Source: Neisseria musculi
GTDB lineage: Bacteria > Pseudomonadota > Gammaproteobacteria > Burkholderiales > Neisseriaceae
Direction of reading: 5' to 3'
DNA length: 64,000 nt
Assembly: GCF_014297595.2 (NCBI RefSeq)
Contig: NZ_CP060414.2
Span: 1,054,001-1,118,000, forward strand
Program-made: the position numbers and the translations under genes
The notes under the pieces: generated by a model
What the model was told of the DNA's origin: nothing
Database searches by the model: none
What the model saw: only the letters and a program-made list of their open reading frames with translations
Shown here: positions 53,651 through 63,779 of the stretch, in pieces
Layout of the letters: every line of letters begins with the position of its first letter
Numbering within the stretch: the first letter of the stretch is position 1

Positions 53651-54400
53651 ATGAATCCTACCGTTGACACCCTGCTCGGGCACCGCACCTGCCGCCGTTT
53701 CAAAGCCGGCCTCACCATGCCGTCCGAACACCTGCAAACCATCATCGACTGCGCCCGCCGGGCCCCTTCGTGGATGAACGGCCAACACTACACCATCATC
53801 AACATCACCGCGCCCGAATTGCGCGCGCAGATTACCGCCCTGCAACCGGCCAACCCGCAAATCGGCACATGCAGCACCTATCTGGTTTTTGTGGCCGACC
53901 TGCACCGTGCCGGTTTGTGCAGCCGCGCCTATCACGGCACGTTCAGTGCCGCCGGCGATCCCGACAGCCTGATAACCGCCGTTACCGACACCGCGCTGGC
54001 CGCCCAAAACGCCGCAACGGCCGCCGAAAGCCTGGGCTACGCCACCTGCTACACCGGCGGCATCCGCAGCACCGCCGCCGAGCTGGTTGCATTATTGGGG
54101 CTGCCCCCGCACACCTTTCCCGTTTTCGGACTCTGCATCGGCACACCCGACACCGAAATGCCGCTCAAACCGCGCCTGCCCGAAAACACCGTTTACGCCG
54201 AAAACCGCTATCCCGAAGAGCAAACCCTTTCAGACGGCCTCGAGCAATACGAGCGCACCATGACCGCTTTCGGCGAAGCGCGCGAAAAATTTCCCTACCG
54301 CGAAAAATTCGCCCGCCATTACAGCAGCAGCTATGCCCCCGAAAACCTTTTCCTGCTGAAAAAGCTAGGCTGGCTGACCCAAACCGCACCGGGCAGATAA
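53651..54400 (+). CDS. Nitroreductase family protein (NfsA/FRP type)
   Basis: A 249-residue FMN-dependent nitroreductase. The N-terminus has RTCRRFKAGLTMPSEHL and the flavin site RAPSWMNGQHYTII. The C-terminal KPRLPENTVYAENRYP is typical of NfsA/FRP. Substrate is not predictable. It is a single-gene unit; a long inverted repeat follows it. Confidence 0.85.
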   Translation: MNPTVDTLLGHRTCRRFKAGLTMPSEHLQTIIDCARRAPSWMNGQHYTIINITAPELRAQITALQPANPQIGTCSTYLVFVADLHRAGLCSRAYHGTFSAAGDPDSLITAVTDTALAAQNAATAAESLGYATCYTGGIRSTAAELVALLGLPPHTFPVFGLCIGTPDTEMPLKPRLPENTVYAENRYPEEQTLSDGLEQYERTMTAFGEAREKFPYREKFARHYSSSYAPENLFLLKKLGWLTQTAPGR

Positions 54401-54450
54401 TGCCCCTGCCTCAGAATCACAAACACCATGCCAAACCCACGGCGGCGGGC

Positions 54451-54510
54451 AGATACTTTCAGACGGCCTGAGATCTTTACTACATTCATTCAGGCCGTCT
54501 GAAAGTATCT
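54451..54510. repeat. 21-bp perfect inverted repeat containing DUS
   Basis: Arms 54,451-54,471 and 54,490-54,510 are exact complements, separated by 18 bases, and each contains AGGCCGTCTGAA or its complement minus one flank. It may terminate the nitroreductase transcript. Confidence 0.8.
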
Positions 54511-54850
54511 GCTATCGTCATCAGCTTCGCCGGTCCGCTGCGCTCCCTCCGCACAATTCAAAACTATATCGCGTGCCACATCCCAACGCCGCCCGTACCG
54601 GAGCGGAAACCCTAATATTGCCGCAAACCCGCCGGCCCTGCTGCCGCATTGCTGCACCTTGGCTCAAGACGGCGGTTGTGTCAGCCGCCAAAGCAGCAAC
54701 AGAACCAGTTCCGCATTATCCCTATGTTTGCGGCTTGCTGCTTTTCACCGAAAATGAACGCACCCACCATCAATAGCGGGTTGGCTGCCGCAGCCGGCAG
54801 CTACCGGATGGCAACAACCGGTAAAATCCGCCCGGATTACCGCCCGTACC

Positions 54851-54965
54851 GAAATAACAGCGGTTGAACATTTCAGACGGCCTGAACGGTAATGGCGGTG
54901 ATTGAGTGTTTCAGACGGCCTAAACGGGAATAACAGCGGTTAAACATTTCAGACGGCTTGAACGG
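54851..54965 (+). repeat. Degenerate repeat of a ~38-bp unit with DUS core
   Basis: Copies at 54,851-54,889 and 54,928-54,965 read AATAACAGCGGTT-AACATTTCAGACGGC-TGAACGG with a few differences. A more diverged copy lies between them. Confidence 0.7.
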
Positions 54966-54998
54966 ATTGTAAAGGCAACCACCTTGCGCCTCCTTCGA

Positions 54999-55814
54999 TT
55001 ATTTCTTCAACACCGCCCGCTTCACCACCACCCACCAATCTTTTGCCTCCAGCACGGGGCGGTGGTTGAACACATCGTAGCGGCCGGCTTCGAGCTTGTG
55101 CAGAATCTGCTGCGCGCCCAAAACAATCATGCGCAACTCCAACCCCATGCGGCCTTTGAGCGTTTGGGCCAGAGGCGAGCCGGCTTTGAGCATTTTATGG
55201 GCGCGCCCGCATTCATAGGCCATCAGCCGCTGAAAAGCAGAATCTGCCCTGCCCTCGGCAATCTGCGCCTCGCTCACACCGAATTTCTGCAAATCGCTCT
55301 GCGGGATATACACGCGCCCTTTCTGCCAATCTACGGCCACATCCTGCCAAAAATTAATCAATTGCAACGCGGTGCAGATGCCGTCACTCTGCGCAAGGCT
55401 CAAGGCATCGTGTTCGCCGTAGAGATGCAGCATGATGCGCCCCACCGGGTTGGCCGAACGGCGGCAATAATCTACCAGCCCGCCGAAATGCTGGTAACGC
55501 TTTTGCTGCACATCCTGCCCGAATGCGCAAAGCAGGTCGTAAAACGGCTGCAGGGGCAGGCCGAACGGTTGCAGCGCTTCGGCCTGCAAACGCTGCATCA
55601 GTTTGGTTTGCGGCACTTCACCCCGGGCTATTCTATCGAGCTCTCCGCGCAAACCGGCCAAGGCCTGCAAGCGTTCCGCATCAGTTGCGGCGCCCTCATC
55701 GGCAATATCATCGGCGGTGCGGGCAAAGGCGTAAACGGCGTGGGTGGGCTTGCGCAAACGGCGCGGCAGCACTATCGAGCCGACAGGGAAATTTTCATAA
55801 TGGTTTACCGACAT
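54999..55814 (-). CDS. hpnC: Squalene synthase HpnC
   Basis: A 271-residue trans-isoprenyl diphosphate synthase-fold enzyme. The two Asp-rich motifs are RTADDIADEG and LINFWQDVAVD, with GRVYIPQSDL following, as in HpnC. HpnC works with HpnD/HpnE in squalene biosynthesis for hopanoids, but no hpnD or hpnE is adjacent. The start at 55,814 (MSVNHYENFPVGSIVLPRRL) fits the family; an upstream extension is made of DUS repeats. Confidence 0.8.
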   Translation of the reverse strand: MSVNHYENFPVGSIVLPRRLRKPTHAVYAFARTADDIADEGAATDAERLQALAGLRGELDRIARGEVPQTKLMQRLQAEALQPFGLPLQPFYDLLCAFGQDVQQKRYQHFGGLVDYCRRSANPVGRIMLHLYGEHDALSLAQSDGICTALQLINFWQDVAVDWQKGRVYIPQSDLQKFGVSEAQIAEGRADSAFQRLMAYECGRAHKMLKAGSPLAQTLKGRMGLELRMIVLGAQQILHKLEAGRYDVFNHRPVLEAKDWWVVVKRAVLKK

Positions 55815-55860
55815 ACGGGTTTTCCGGCAAATTTTTTGATAAAGGGAAAAAGGCTTGAAG

Positions 55861-55905
55861 GCCGTCTGAACAACAGCCGTCTGAACAACAGCCGTCTGAA
55901 CAACG
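55861..55905 (+). repeat. Three tandem copies of a 15-bp DUS-core unit
   Basis: GCCGTCTGAACAACA is repeated three times, with the last base changed in copy 3. It lies just upstream of hpnC; read on the minus strand in the hpnC frame it would encode VVQTA repeats. Confidence 0.9.
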
Positions 55906-55936
55906 GGAAACAGCATATTCCTGCAAGCAGCGAAAC

Positions 55937-55969
55937 AAAAACACCGATGAGCCGGCCATCGGTGTTTTT
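55937..55969 (-). terminator. Terminator of the 4.5S RNA gene
   Basis: Thirteen-base arms (AAAAACACCGATG/CATCGGTGTTTTT) separated by seven bases, followed on the minus strand by GTTT, lie 11 bases after the RNA's 3' end. Confidence 0.85.
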
Positions 55970-55980
55970 CAAATCAGGGC

Positions 55981-56074
55981 GGCGAGCCCGACCCCCGGCA
56001 CTGGCGCATCAGAGTGGGCTGCTGGCTTCCGCCCCTGACCCGTTGTTCCGAATTACCATGCGGGGAGACCCGCC
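55981..56074 (-). ncRNA. ffs: 4.5S RNA (small bacterial SRP RNA)
   Basis: About 94 bases. The minus strand carries GGTCAGGGGCGGAAGCCAGC, the conserved SRP tip with GTCAGG and the GGAAGCAGCC-like asymmetric loop (here GGAAGCCAGCAGCC). The 5' GGCGGGTC pairs with the 3' GGGCTCGCC region to give the usual long hairpin. It binds Ffh for membrane-protein targeting. A good promoter lies upstream and a terminator downstream. Confidence 0.85.
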
Positions 56075-56085
56075 GTAAGGTAGGC

Positions 56086-56114
56086 ATTATATCTGCTTTG
56101 CGCGCGCATACCAA
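56086..56114 (-). promoter_or_regulatory. Promoter of the 4.5S RNA gene
   Basis: On the minus strand TTGGTA (56,114-56,109), a 17-base spacer and a perfect TATAAT (56,091-56,086) lead to a start about 5-7 bases before the RNA's 5' end. Confidence 0.75.
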
Positions 56115-56338
56115 GCGTTAATTGCGCCTGTTTCCGGCCAAAGCGGCAGCTTTGCCGGCAAACCCTTTGCCTGCATGAACGGCCTGCATATTGTATGCCC
56201 ATATTTTTCCATTGAAAAAAGGCATAAACTACATTAAATTGATTTTCCTGATGTGATGCTTTCAGACGGCTTAATCCGGATTGAAGGCCGTCTGAAAAAT
56301 AAAAACCTGCCCACACAACCCTATCGGAACCGCACACC

Positions 56339-59300
56339 ATGACCGCCGCCCAACCGCGCATCCGCGAAATCCCCTATAACTACACATCTTATTCCGACCG
56401 AGAAATCATTATCCGCCTGTTGGGCGAAAATGCTTGGAACGTATTGCAGGCATTGCGCAGCCGGCGCAAAACGGGGCGGTCGGCGCGTATGCTGTTTGAA
56501 GTGCTGGGCGACATTTGGGCGGTGGAGCGCAATCCTTATCTCATCGATGATTTAATCGAACACCCCGCCCGCCTGGCCGCACTGGTGCAGGAAATGCACC
56601 ACCGCCTGGGCGAAATCCGCAAGCGGCGCGACAACAACAGCCAAGTGGCCGAACTGCTGCTTTCGGCCGAGGCAGCGGTTAGGCGGTTTGACGAAAGCTT
56701 TGAAGCCACCCGCCGCAAACGCAGGCAGATTCTGGCGCGTTTGGGCAAAATCACCCGCAGGCACAACATCATGTTTGACGGCCTCGCCCGCGTGAGCCAC
56801 GTTACCGATGCCACCGACTGGCGTGTGGAATACCCGTTTGTGGTGGTTAACCCCGACAGCGAAAGCGAAATCGCGCCGCTGGTGCGCGCCCTGATTGAGT
56901 TGGATCTAACCATCATCCCGCGCGGCGGCGGCACCGGTTACACCGGCGGCGCAGTGCCGCTCGATGCCATGAGCGCGGTCATCAACACCGAAAAGCTCGA
57001 CCGGCACAACGGCGTGCAATATGTGGAACTGCCCGGTTTGGAGGGCACCCATCCGGTTATCTGCTGCGGCGCCGGCGTGGTTACGCGGCGGGTGGAAGAA
57101 GCCGCCGCCGCTGCCGGGCTCGTGTTTGCGGTCGACCCCACCTCGGCCGATGCCTCCTGCGTGGGCGGCAACGTGGCCATGAACGCCGGCGGCAAAAAAG
57201 CGGTATTGTGGGGCACCGCGCTGGACAATCTTGCCTGGTGGAAAATGGTCAATCCGCAGGGCGAATGGCTGAAAATCGAGCGGGTTCGCCACAACTTCGG
57301 CAAAATCCACGATGAAGACACCGCCGTGTTCAACATACACACGCTCGCTTCAGACGGCCTTAGTATTGCCAAAACCGAGCGTTTGGAAATCCCCGGCTGC
57401 CGGTTCCGCAAAACCGGCCTGGGCAAAGACGTTACCGACAAATTCTTAAGCGGCCTGCCCGGCGTGCAGAAAGAAGGCACAGACGGCATCATCACCGGCT
57501 GCGCTTTCGTGCTGCACACCATGCCCGGGCATATCCGCACCGTCTGTTTGGAATTTTTCGGCACCGTTGCCAACGCCACGCCTTCCATCGTGGAAATCCG
57601 CGACTACCTGCTCGGCCACGGCAGCGTCAAACTGGCCGGTTTGGAGCATCTCGACTGGCGTTATGTGCGCGCGGTCGGCTACGCCGCCAAAGCAGCGGGT
57701 AAAGGCCGCCCGAAAATGGTGCTGATTGCCGACATCGTCAGTAATGACGAAGCAGCCTTAAGCGGAGCGGCCGAGCACATCGTGAAACTCGCGCAGGCGC
57801 GCAATGGCGAAGGCTTTATTGCCGTTACCCCCGAAGCGCGCAAAACTTTCTGGCTCGACCGCAGCCGCACCGCCGCCATTGCCAAACATACCAACGCCTT
57901 CAAAATCAACGAAGACGTGGTGATTCCGCTGGAGCGGCTGGGCGAGTATTCAGACGGCATCGAACGCATCAATATCGAATTGTCGATTAAAAACAAACTC
58001 GCCCTGTGTGAAGCCCTGATTCAGTATCTGCGCGGCAGCCTGCCGGTGGAACAGATGGGCACCGGCCTGCCCAAAAGCGAGTTGCTGGGCGGGCGCGCCG
58101 ACCATGCGCTCGCACACGTTGCGGCCGTGCAGCAACGCTGGCAGTGGCTGCTGGCCAATCTCGATGCACCGCTGGCCGACTACAAACAACGCTACGGAGC
58201 CGCCGTGCATGCCGCAGCCGAAGCAAACGACAGCGAAAGCAGTTTCATTGCCTTTCGCGATTTCCGCTTGCGCGTGTCGGTTAAAGCCGATGTGATGAAG
58301 CCCCTCTCTGAAATCTTCAGCGGCCAAACCGACACCAAAATCATGCAGGGGCTGGCAAGAATCCACACCAAAGTGGTGCGCTCGCGCGTGTTTGTTGCGC
58401 TGCATATGCACGCAGGCGACGGCAATGTGCACACCAATATCCCCGTGAATTCAGACGACTATGAAATGCTTCAGACGGCCCATCAAGCCGTGGAGCGCAT
58501 CATGGCCATTGCCCGCAGCCTGGGCGGCGTGATTTCCGGCGAGCACGGCATCGGCATCACCAAGCTCGAATTTCTCACCGATGAAGAAATGCAGCCCTTT
58601 TGGGATTACAAAGCCAAAATCGATCCGCAAGGCCGCTTCAACCGCCGCAAGCTGATGAAAGGATCCGATCTGCGCAACGCCTACACCCCCTCGTTTGCCT
58701 TGCTGGGCGCAGAATCGCTGATTATGGAGCAGTCCGACCTGGGCGGGATTGCCGAGGCGGTGAAAGACTGTTTGCGCTGCGGCAAATGCAAGCCCGTGTG
58801 CAGCACCCATGTTCCGCGCGCCAACCTGCTCTACAGCCCGCGCAACAAAATTCTCGCCGCCGGCCTGCTCACCGAAGCATTCTTATATGAAGAACAAACC
58901 CGCAGAGGCGTGTCGGTCAGGCATTTTGACGAATTGGGCGATGTGGGCGACCACTGCACCGTCTGCCACCGCTGCGCCAAACCCTGCCCGGTCAATATCG
59001 ATTTCGGCGATGTTACCGTAGCCGTGCGCAATTACCTGCGCAAATCCGGCAAACGCCAATCCAACCCCGCCGTGGCCGCAGGCATGGCCTTTCTCAACGC
59101 CACCGACCCGCGCACCATCCACATTTTGCGCAAAAGCGTGGTCGAAGCCGGCTTTGCCCTGCAAAACGCGGGCTACCGCTGGGGTAAAAAATTCCGCATC
59201 GGCGCAGGCAGGCAGAAAACCGCCCCCAAAGCCACCACCGGCAAAACCCCGCTAAAAGAGCAGATTGTGCACTTTATCAACCGCCCGCTGCCGCGCAACG

Positions 59301-60166
59301 TGCCGATTAAAACCGCCCGCGCGCTGCTGGGCATCGAAGATGCCAAAACCGTGCCGATTATCCGCAACCCGCAAACCGGCGAAGATGCCGAAGCCGTGTT
59401 CTACTTTCCCGGCTGCGGCTCCGAGCGGCTGTTCAGCCAAGTGGGGCTGGCTGCCCAAGCGATGCTGTGGCACGCCGGCGTGCAAACCGTGCTGCCGCCC
59501 GGCTATCTCTGCTGCGGCTATCCGCAAGATGCAGGCGGCGATCAAGCCAAAGCCCAACAGATGACCACCGAAAACCGCGTATTGTTCCACCGTTTGGCCA
59601 ACACCTTGAACTATCTCGACATCAAAACCGTAATCGTCAGCTGCGGCACCTGCTACGACCAGCTCGAGCAATACCGCTTCGAAGACATCTTCCCCGGCTG
59701 CCGCATTATCGATATCCATGAATTTCTGCTCGAAAAAGGCATCAAACTCAACGGTATATCCGGCCGGCAGTATCTCTACCACGATCCCTGCCACAGCCCG
59801 ATCAAAACCATGAACGCCGCCCAAACAGCAAGCGGGCTGATGGGCAAAAAAGTAGTTTTGAGCGACCGCTGCTGCGGCGAGAGCGGCATGTTTGCCGTGA
59901 AACGCCCCGACATCGCCACCCAGGTAAAATTCCGCAAGCAGGAAGAAATCGAAAAAAACCTGGCGCAACTGCCGCAGGGAGAGCCGGTGAAAATGCTTAC
60001 CTCCTGCCCCGCCTGCCTGCAGGGGCTGAGCCGTTACCGCGACGACAACCAACTGCCGGCCGACTATATCGTGGTGGAAATGGCCAAGCATATTCTCGGC
60101 GATAACTGGCAGAATGAATTTGTCGCCAAAGCCATTAACGGCGGCATAGAAAAAGTGCGGCTGTAA
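56339..60166 (+). CDS. Large FAD/4Fe-4S oxidoreductase (DUF3683 domain)
   Basis: A 1275-residue protein. An N-terminal DUF3683 domain (about 1-150) is followed by a FAD-binding 4 domain with [19 protein letters not shown] and a FAD-oxidase C domain with [18 protein letters not shown]. Two 4Fe-4S sites follow: [11 protein letters not shown] (about 810) and [12 protein letters not shown] (about 872). Two CCG motifs ([10 protein letters not shown] near 1057; [13 protein letters not shown] near 1177) end it. This is a D-lactate/glycolate dehydrogenase-like fusion; the real donor is unknown. It is found in Neisseria and other betaproteobacteria. Confidence 0.88.
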   Translation: MTAAQPRIREIPYNYTSYSDREIIIRLLGENAWNVLQALRSRRKTGRSARMLFEVLGDIWAVERNPYLIDDLIEHPARLAALVQEMHHRLGEIRKRRDNNSQVAELLLSAEAAVRRFDESFEATRRKRRQILARLGKITRRHNIMFDGLARVSHVTDATDWRVEYPFVVVNPDSESEIAPLVRALIELDLTIIPRGGGTGYTGGAVPLDAMSAVINTEKLDRHNGVQYVELPGLEGTHPVICCGAGVVTRRVEEAAAAAGLVFAVDPTSADASCVGGNVAMNAGGKKAVLWGTALDNLAWWKMVNPQGEWLKIERVRHNFGKIHDEDTAVFNIHTLASDGLSIAKTERLEIPGCRFRKTGLGKDVTDKFLSGLPGVQKEGTDGIITGCAFVLHTMPGHIRTVCLEFFGTVANATPSIVEIRDYLLGHGSVKLAGLEHLDWRYVRAVGYAAKAAGKGRPKMVLIADIVSNDEAALSGAAEHIVKLAQARNGEGFIAVTPEARKTFWLDRSRTAAIAKHTNAFKINEDVVIPLERLGEYSDGIERINIELSIKNKLALCEALIQYLRGSLPVEQMGTGLPKSELLGGRADHALAHVAAVQQRWQWLLANLDAPLADYKQRYGAAVHAAAEANDSESSFIAFRDFRLRVSVKADVMKPLSEIFSGQTDTKIMQGLARIHTKVVRSRVFVALHMHAGDGNVHTNIPVNSDDYEMLQTAHQAVERIMAIARSLGGVISGEHGIGITKLEFLTDEEMQPFWDYKAKIDPQGRFNRRKLMKGSDLRNAYTPSFALLGAESLIMEQSDLGGIAEAVKDCLRCGKCKPVCSTHVPRANLLYSPRNKILAAGLLTEAFLYEEQTRRGVSVRHFDELGDVGDHCTVCHRCAKPCPVNIDFGDVTVAVRNYLRKSGKRQSNPAVAAGMAFLNATDPRTIHILRKSVVEAGFALQNAGYRWGKKFRIGAGRQKTAPKATTGKTPLKEQIVHFINRPLPRNVPIKTARALLGIEDAKTVPIIRNPQTGEDAEAVFYFPGCGSERLFSQVGLAAQAMLWHAGVQTVLPPGYLCCGYPQDAGGDQAKAQQMTTENRVLFHRLANTLNYLDIKTVIVSCGTCYDQLEQYRFEDIFPGCRIIDIHEFLLEKGIKLNGISGRQYLYHDPCHSPIKTMNAAQTASGLMGKKVVLSDRCCGESGMFAVKRPDIATQVKFRKQEEIEKNLAQLPQGEPVKMLTSCPACLQGLSRYRDDNQLPADYIVVEMAKHILGDNWQNEFVAKAINGGIEKVRL

Positions 60167-60477
60167 ACCCTGCTGCCTGCCGGCAAAACAACAGGCCGTC
60201 TGAAAACACTTTCAGACGGCCTTTGCATATTTTGCCCGATGCCGTCTGAAAACTGCGGCTCGGCTGTTAAGGCGCGGCCTGTTTTCTTCGGCGGATTGGT
60301 TTGGTGCAGGGTTGCCGGTGCGGTCAAAAGGCTCCATCGGCTGTTTTTTGAAATGCCCTCATTGTTTTTTCAGACGGCCTTTACGCCTTTTGCCCGAAGC
60401 CGTCTGAAAATGTTCAAACCTTTTCAGACGGCTCAACCGCGTTGCGGCGGGCTTTTTGCCGCCGATGCTCGGGCAGA
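60167..60477. other. DUS-rich intergenic stretch
   Basis: No gene. Six DUS or DUS cores occur within about 310 bases, including an inverted pair (about 60,193-60,223) that fits a terminator after the oxidoreductase. Confidence 0.6.
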
Positions 60478-61217
60478 TTAAATGCCGAATCCCCCGTCTA
60501 CGCCATAATGCGAGCCGGTAACGTAAGCGGCCTCTTCCGAGGCAACAAACCCCACAACCGGTGCAATTTCATCAGGCTCGGCAAAACGCCCCGGGGGCAC
60601 AGTTTGCTCAACGGCTGCCTCATAATCTTTGGCCTCTTGCGCACTTAAGCCCAATTTGTCGTAAAGCGGGGTTTTGGTTGCGCCTGCGGCAACGCTGTTT
60701 ACGCGTATCCCCAACGGGGCGGGTTCTTTCGCCCAAGTGCGGGCCGGGCTTAAAACCGCTGCTTTGCTGGCGGTATAGACAGAGTTTGCCGGCATCGGGT
60801 TATCGACCAGGCCAGATGTGATGTTCACCACATTGCCACGGCTTGCTTTAAGCAGCGGAAGCGCTTGCGATGTTACGTCTATCACGGCGCGGACGTTTAA
60901 GTCGAATGTGCGGTCGAAATCTTCGAGACGGATATTTTCAATGGGGTAACAGGTGCGATGCCGGCATTGTTCACCACAATATCCAGCCTGCCGAACTTCG
61001 CTTGAATATCGGCAAGAATGCGGGCTATGTCTGCCGAGTTTGACACATCGCCGACAATGTAGCCGATATTGGCGTGGCGGCCTGCGCTTTCCTGCAAGGT
61101 GTGTTCGCTGCGGCCGACAATCACCACATGCGCACCGTTTTGTGCAAAATAGCCGGCGATGCCGGCCTATGCCGGAGCCTCCGCCGGTATTAAGGCGACT
61201 TTGTTTTGTAGTTTCAT
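60478..61217 (-). pseudogene. SDR-family dehydrogenase, several frameshifts
   Basis: From ATG 61,217 (AGGA upstream) the first codons read MKLQNKVALI, then the frame shifts to TGGGSGIG and again to a part with HVVIVGRSEHTLQES and LDIVVNNAGIAPVTP. A third shift leads to IENIRLEDFDRTFDLNVRAV, which continues to the end with YTASKAAV and VTGSHYGVDGGFGI. All elements of a classical SDR are therefore present (TGxxxGxG, NNAG, YxxxK) but in three or four frames. This is a decayed gene or a poor sequence. Confidence 0.8.
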
Positions 61218-61401
61218 TGTTTTTCCTGACAAATGGGGTGGTTGATATCAATTAGATGTCGAATGGTCTGCATCGGTTATGCACTCCGCTGCCTTGATGC
61301 AGTTTATGATTTCCGACCGCTCCGGATAACGGCAAACCAAGCCGCAATGTGCTAACGGAAACCAAAGGTGCCAAACCTGCTCTTCCCAACCGCTGCACGG
61401 C

Positions 61402-62349
61402 TCAGGCCATCGGGTTTTCCCACTCGCCGCGTGTGTCCGCGCCGGTTTCGTCTGCCAGCTTTTCCAGCCGGGCAATGTCATCGGCCGAAAGCACCAATCG
61501 CGCGGCTTTGGCGGCATCGGTTACGTGGCGGGTTTTGGTGGCGCCGATAATGGGCAGCGTGCCTTTGGCAACCGCCCAAGCCACGGCCACCTGTGCTGCG
61601 CCCGCATTTTGCGCCGCGCCGATTTCGGCCATCGCATCGGTGAGTTTTTGCAGCTGCGGCAGCATTTTGTTGTAGGTTTCGGCGCGTTGGCTGCCTTGCG
61701 GCAAGGGGTTTTGCGGATTGTATTTTCCGCTTAACGCGCCCTGCTCCAACACCATATAGGCAAAAAAGGTGATGCCGTTTGCTTTGCAGTAATCGAGAAT
61801 GCCCGCCTTTTCGGATTCGCGGTAAAGCAGGCTGTAGTGGTTCTGCACGGCTTCGACCTTGAAGCCCGCGCCGCCCAAAATTTCATTCGCCCGCTTGATT
61901 TGCGCAAGATTGTGGTTGGAAACGCCCACGGCTTTCACTTTGCCGCTTTGCAGCAGCGGAACCAGCATCGGCGTCCAACGTTCTACGTCATGGGCGTTGT
62001 GAATCCAGTAAATATCGACAGCATCTGCGCCCAGGCGTTGCAGGCTGCCTTCGAGCATGGCAGCCACGGGGTCGGCAGCGGATTCATCGGCGGTTTGCGG
62101 GGTGAATTTGGTCGATAACAGCACGCTGCCTTGCGGATATTTGCGCACCAGTTTGCCCAGCTCGGTTTCAGAGCTGCCCATGCCGTACACGGCGGCGGTG
62201 TCCCACAGGTTCAGCCCTTCCAGCATGGCGGTGTCGAACACTTCTTTTATCTGCGCTTCGGTTAAGTTGTTGCCGAACACAGCATCGCCGCCGGCAAAAC
62301 TTGTGCCCCACGACCAGGTGCCCAGTGCGGTTTTCGGTAATTTCTGCAT
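61402..62349 (-). CDS. Aldo/keto reductase
   Basis: A 315-residue TIM-barrel AKR. The tetrad can be placed as the Asp and Tyr in NLWDTAAVYGMGSSE, the Lys in LLSTKFTP and the His in DIYWIHNAHD. The C-terminal NADPH site has LPIIGATKTRHVTDA. The start at 62,349 has AAGGAG with a seven-base spacer. Substrate is unknown. It lies next to the SDR remnant and the ABM protein. Confidence 0.88.
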   Translation of the reverse strand: MQKLPKTALGTWSWGTSFAGGDAVFGNNLTEAQIKEVFDTAMLEGLNLWDTAAVYGMGSSETELGKLVRKYPQGSVLLSTKFTPQTADESAADPVAAMLEGSLQRLGADAVDIYWIHNAHDVERWTPMLVPLLQSGKVKAVGVSNHNLAQIKRANEILGGAGFKVEAVQNHYSLLYRESEKAGILDYCKANGITFFAYMVLEQGALSGKYNPQNPLPQGSQRAETYNKMLPQLQKLTDAMAEIGAAQNAGAAQVAVAWAVAKGTLPIIGATKTRHVTDAAKAARLVLSADDIARLEKLADETGADTRGEWENPMA

Positions 62350-62569
62350 ATTAATGCTCCTTCTTATCAATCATTTAAGCCGAAAGCCCTTCGGTTTGAC
62401 GGGTGTTCTGCACGGGATAATGCGGCACTCCGCCCCGGCGCCTGCTGATGCGCCGTTTGGCGTGCGCTGTTGCCGCTCCGCCCGTGCAGTGTTTTCGGTT
62501 TGTGCAGACACGGACGCGTCATACGGGCGGCAAACCATGCGGCGGAATATCGGCTCCCGCCCGCCACGG

Positions 62570-63280
62570 TTACGGCTCGGGTGCATGAAAAAGCAGCCCG
62601 CCCTGATTGCCCAGATAGGCGGGGGTGATGTCGATGGTCTGCCTGTCGGCAATCATGGCTGCGGTCTGCTTCAGATAATGTTGAAAATGGGGCGTTTGGC
62701 GGTGCGTTTCGTAGGCGGCATCATCGGCGTAGATTTCAAAAAACAGCCATTTGTTGGGATTATCCTGCTCCGTTGCGGCATACATCGCCAGCACGCCCTT
62801 TTCCGCTTTCAACGATTGCACCATTTCAGCGGTAACGGCGCGGGCGAATGCCCGGCTGTGTTGCGGTTTCACTTCCACCCTCTCCAGATTGATGCGGCTT
62901 GTTTCAGACGGCCTGATTTTCTTGTCGCCCAGAAAAACGGGGGGTAAGGCAATGCGCTGTTTGTGGTCGGTGAGGATTTTCGGGGAGGCAGCGAGAAAGG
63001 CGCGGTATTGCGGCGATTGGGCGTGTGTCTGATACGCCGCTTCATCGGCATAAATTTCAAACATATACGCCATATCCGGATCGGCTTTCTGCTTCACCGA
63101 ATACATCGCCAGCGTGCCTTTTTCGGTTTGGATTGAAGTGCGGATATTGTTTTCGCCCACCGCATCGTATTGCGCGGTTCGGCCGCTTTGCACGCCCAGC
63201 TCAAAGGCATTGAAAACCGGCGCGGCTTGGGCGGACAAGCCCGCCGCCAAAGCCAATAGCAACGCGCTTTTTTTGTTCAT
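62570..63280 (-). CDS. Periplasmic protein with two ABM-like domains
   Basis: A 236-residue protein with a Sec signal (MNKKSALLLALAAGLSAQAA, cleavage near AQA-AP). Two related halves each contain a YMFEIYADEAAY- or WLFFEIYADDAAYETH-type stretch, typical of antibiotic-biosynthesis-monooxygenase (ABM) domains. A secreted double-ABM protein of unknown function, perhaps quinone- or haem-related. It precedes the aldo/keto reductase on the same strand. Confidence 0.8.
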   Translation of the reverse strand: MNKKSALLLALAAGLSAQAAPVFNAFELGVQSGRTAQYDAVGENNIRTSIQTEKGTLAMYSVKQKADPDMAYMFEIYADEAAYQTHAQSPQYRAFLAASPKILTDHKQRIALPPVFLGDKKIRPSETSRINLERVEVKPQHSRAFARAVTAEMVQSLKAEKGVLAMYAATEQDNPNKWLFFEIYADDAAYETHRQTPHFQHYLKQTAAMIADRQTIDITPAYLGNQGGLLFHAPEP

Positions 63281-63779
63281 TTTTCATCTCCTGATTGCGG
63301 ATATATTGGTATGGTGAAGACATTTGTTTTCGGCGGCAGGCGGCATGGCGCACCGAGCCGCATCAGTTGCCTCACGGGCGGCGGTCAAGCCCTTCTTTTG
63401 GGACGGAGGCACCGCAATGCCGCAGCGGCAGTCAAACGGACACGCCATAGCGCTTCCCTACGCACATGCTACCAGGCTGATGCCGCCCAAGCAGTGCAAA
63501 GGCCGTCTGAAAACGGGAAAGCTGCCCGAACAGCGTCAAACACAGACAGAATGAAAGCGGCAAGCCGTCTGAAAAAACAGATGCCTGCCCGAGTGCAAGG
63601 CTGTCTGAAACAAGGAGCACCGGCTGAAAGCATCAAAGCCGTCTGAAATCGGAACGCTTGATTGGAAGCACCAAGGCCATCTGAAAGCACTTAATTTCAA
63701 AAACTTTCAGACGGCCTTATATTGCGCCCCATGAAAAGGGGCATTTTTACATTCTTTCCAATACCTCTACACTCCGGCT
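63281..63779. other. DUS-rich intergenic stretch
   Basis: No supportable gene. At least six DUS or DUS-like copies occur between about 63,497 and 63,716. They are in both orientations, and the last inverted pair (63,672-63,716) may terminate the cytochrome gene. Confidence 0.55.

Larger units (their letters stand above)
54401..54998. other. DUS-rich intergenic stretch
   Basis: No supportable gene. It has a 21-bp perfect inverted repeat (54,451-54,510) and a degenerate DUS-containing repeat (54,851-54,965). Confidence 0.6.

Noticed and set aside
54984..56078. A 364-codon plus-strand frame
   Set aside because: It is the opposite-strand shadow of hpnC and the 4.5S RNA gene and has no family-like motif.
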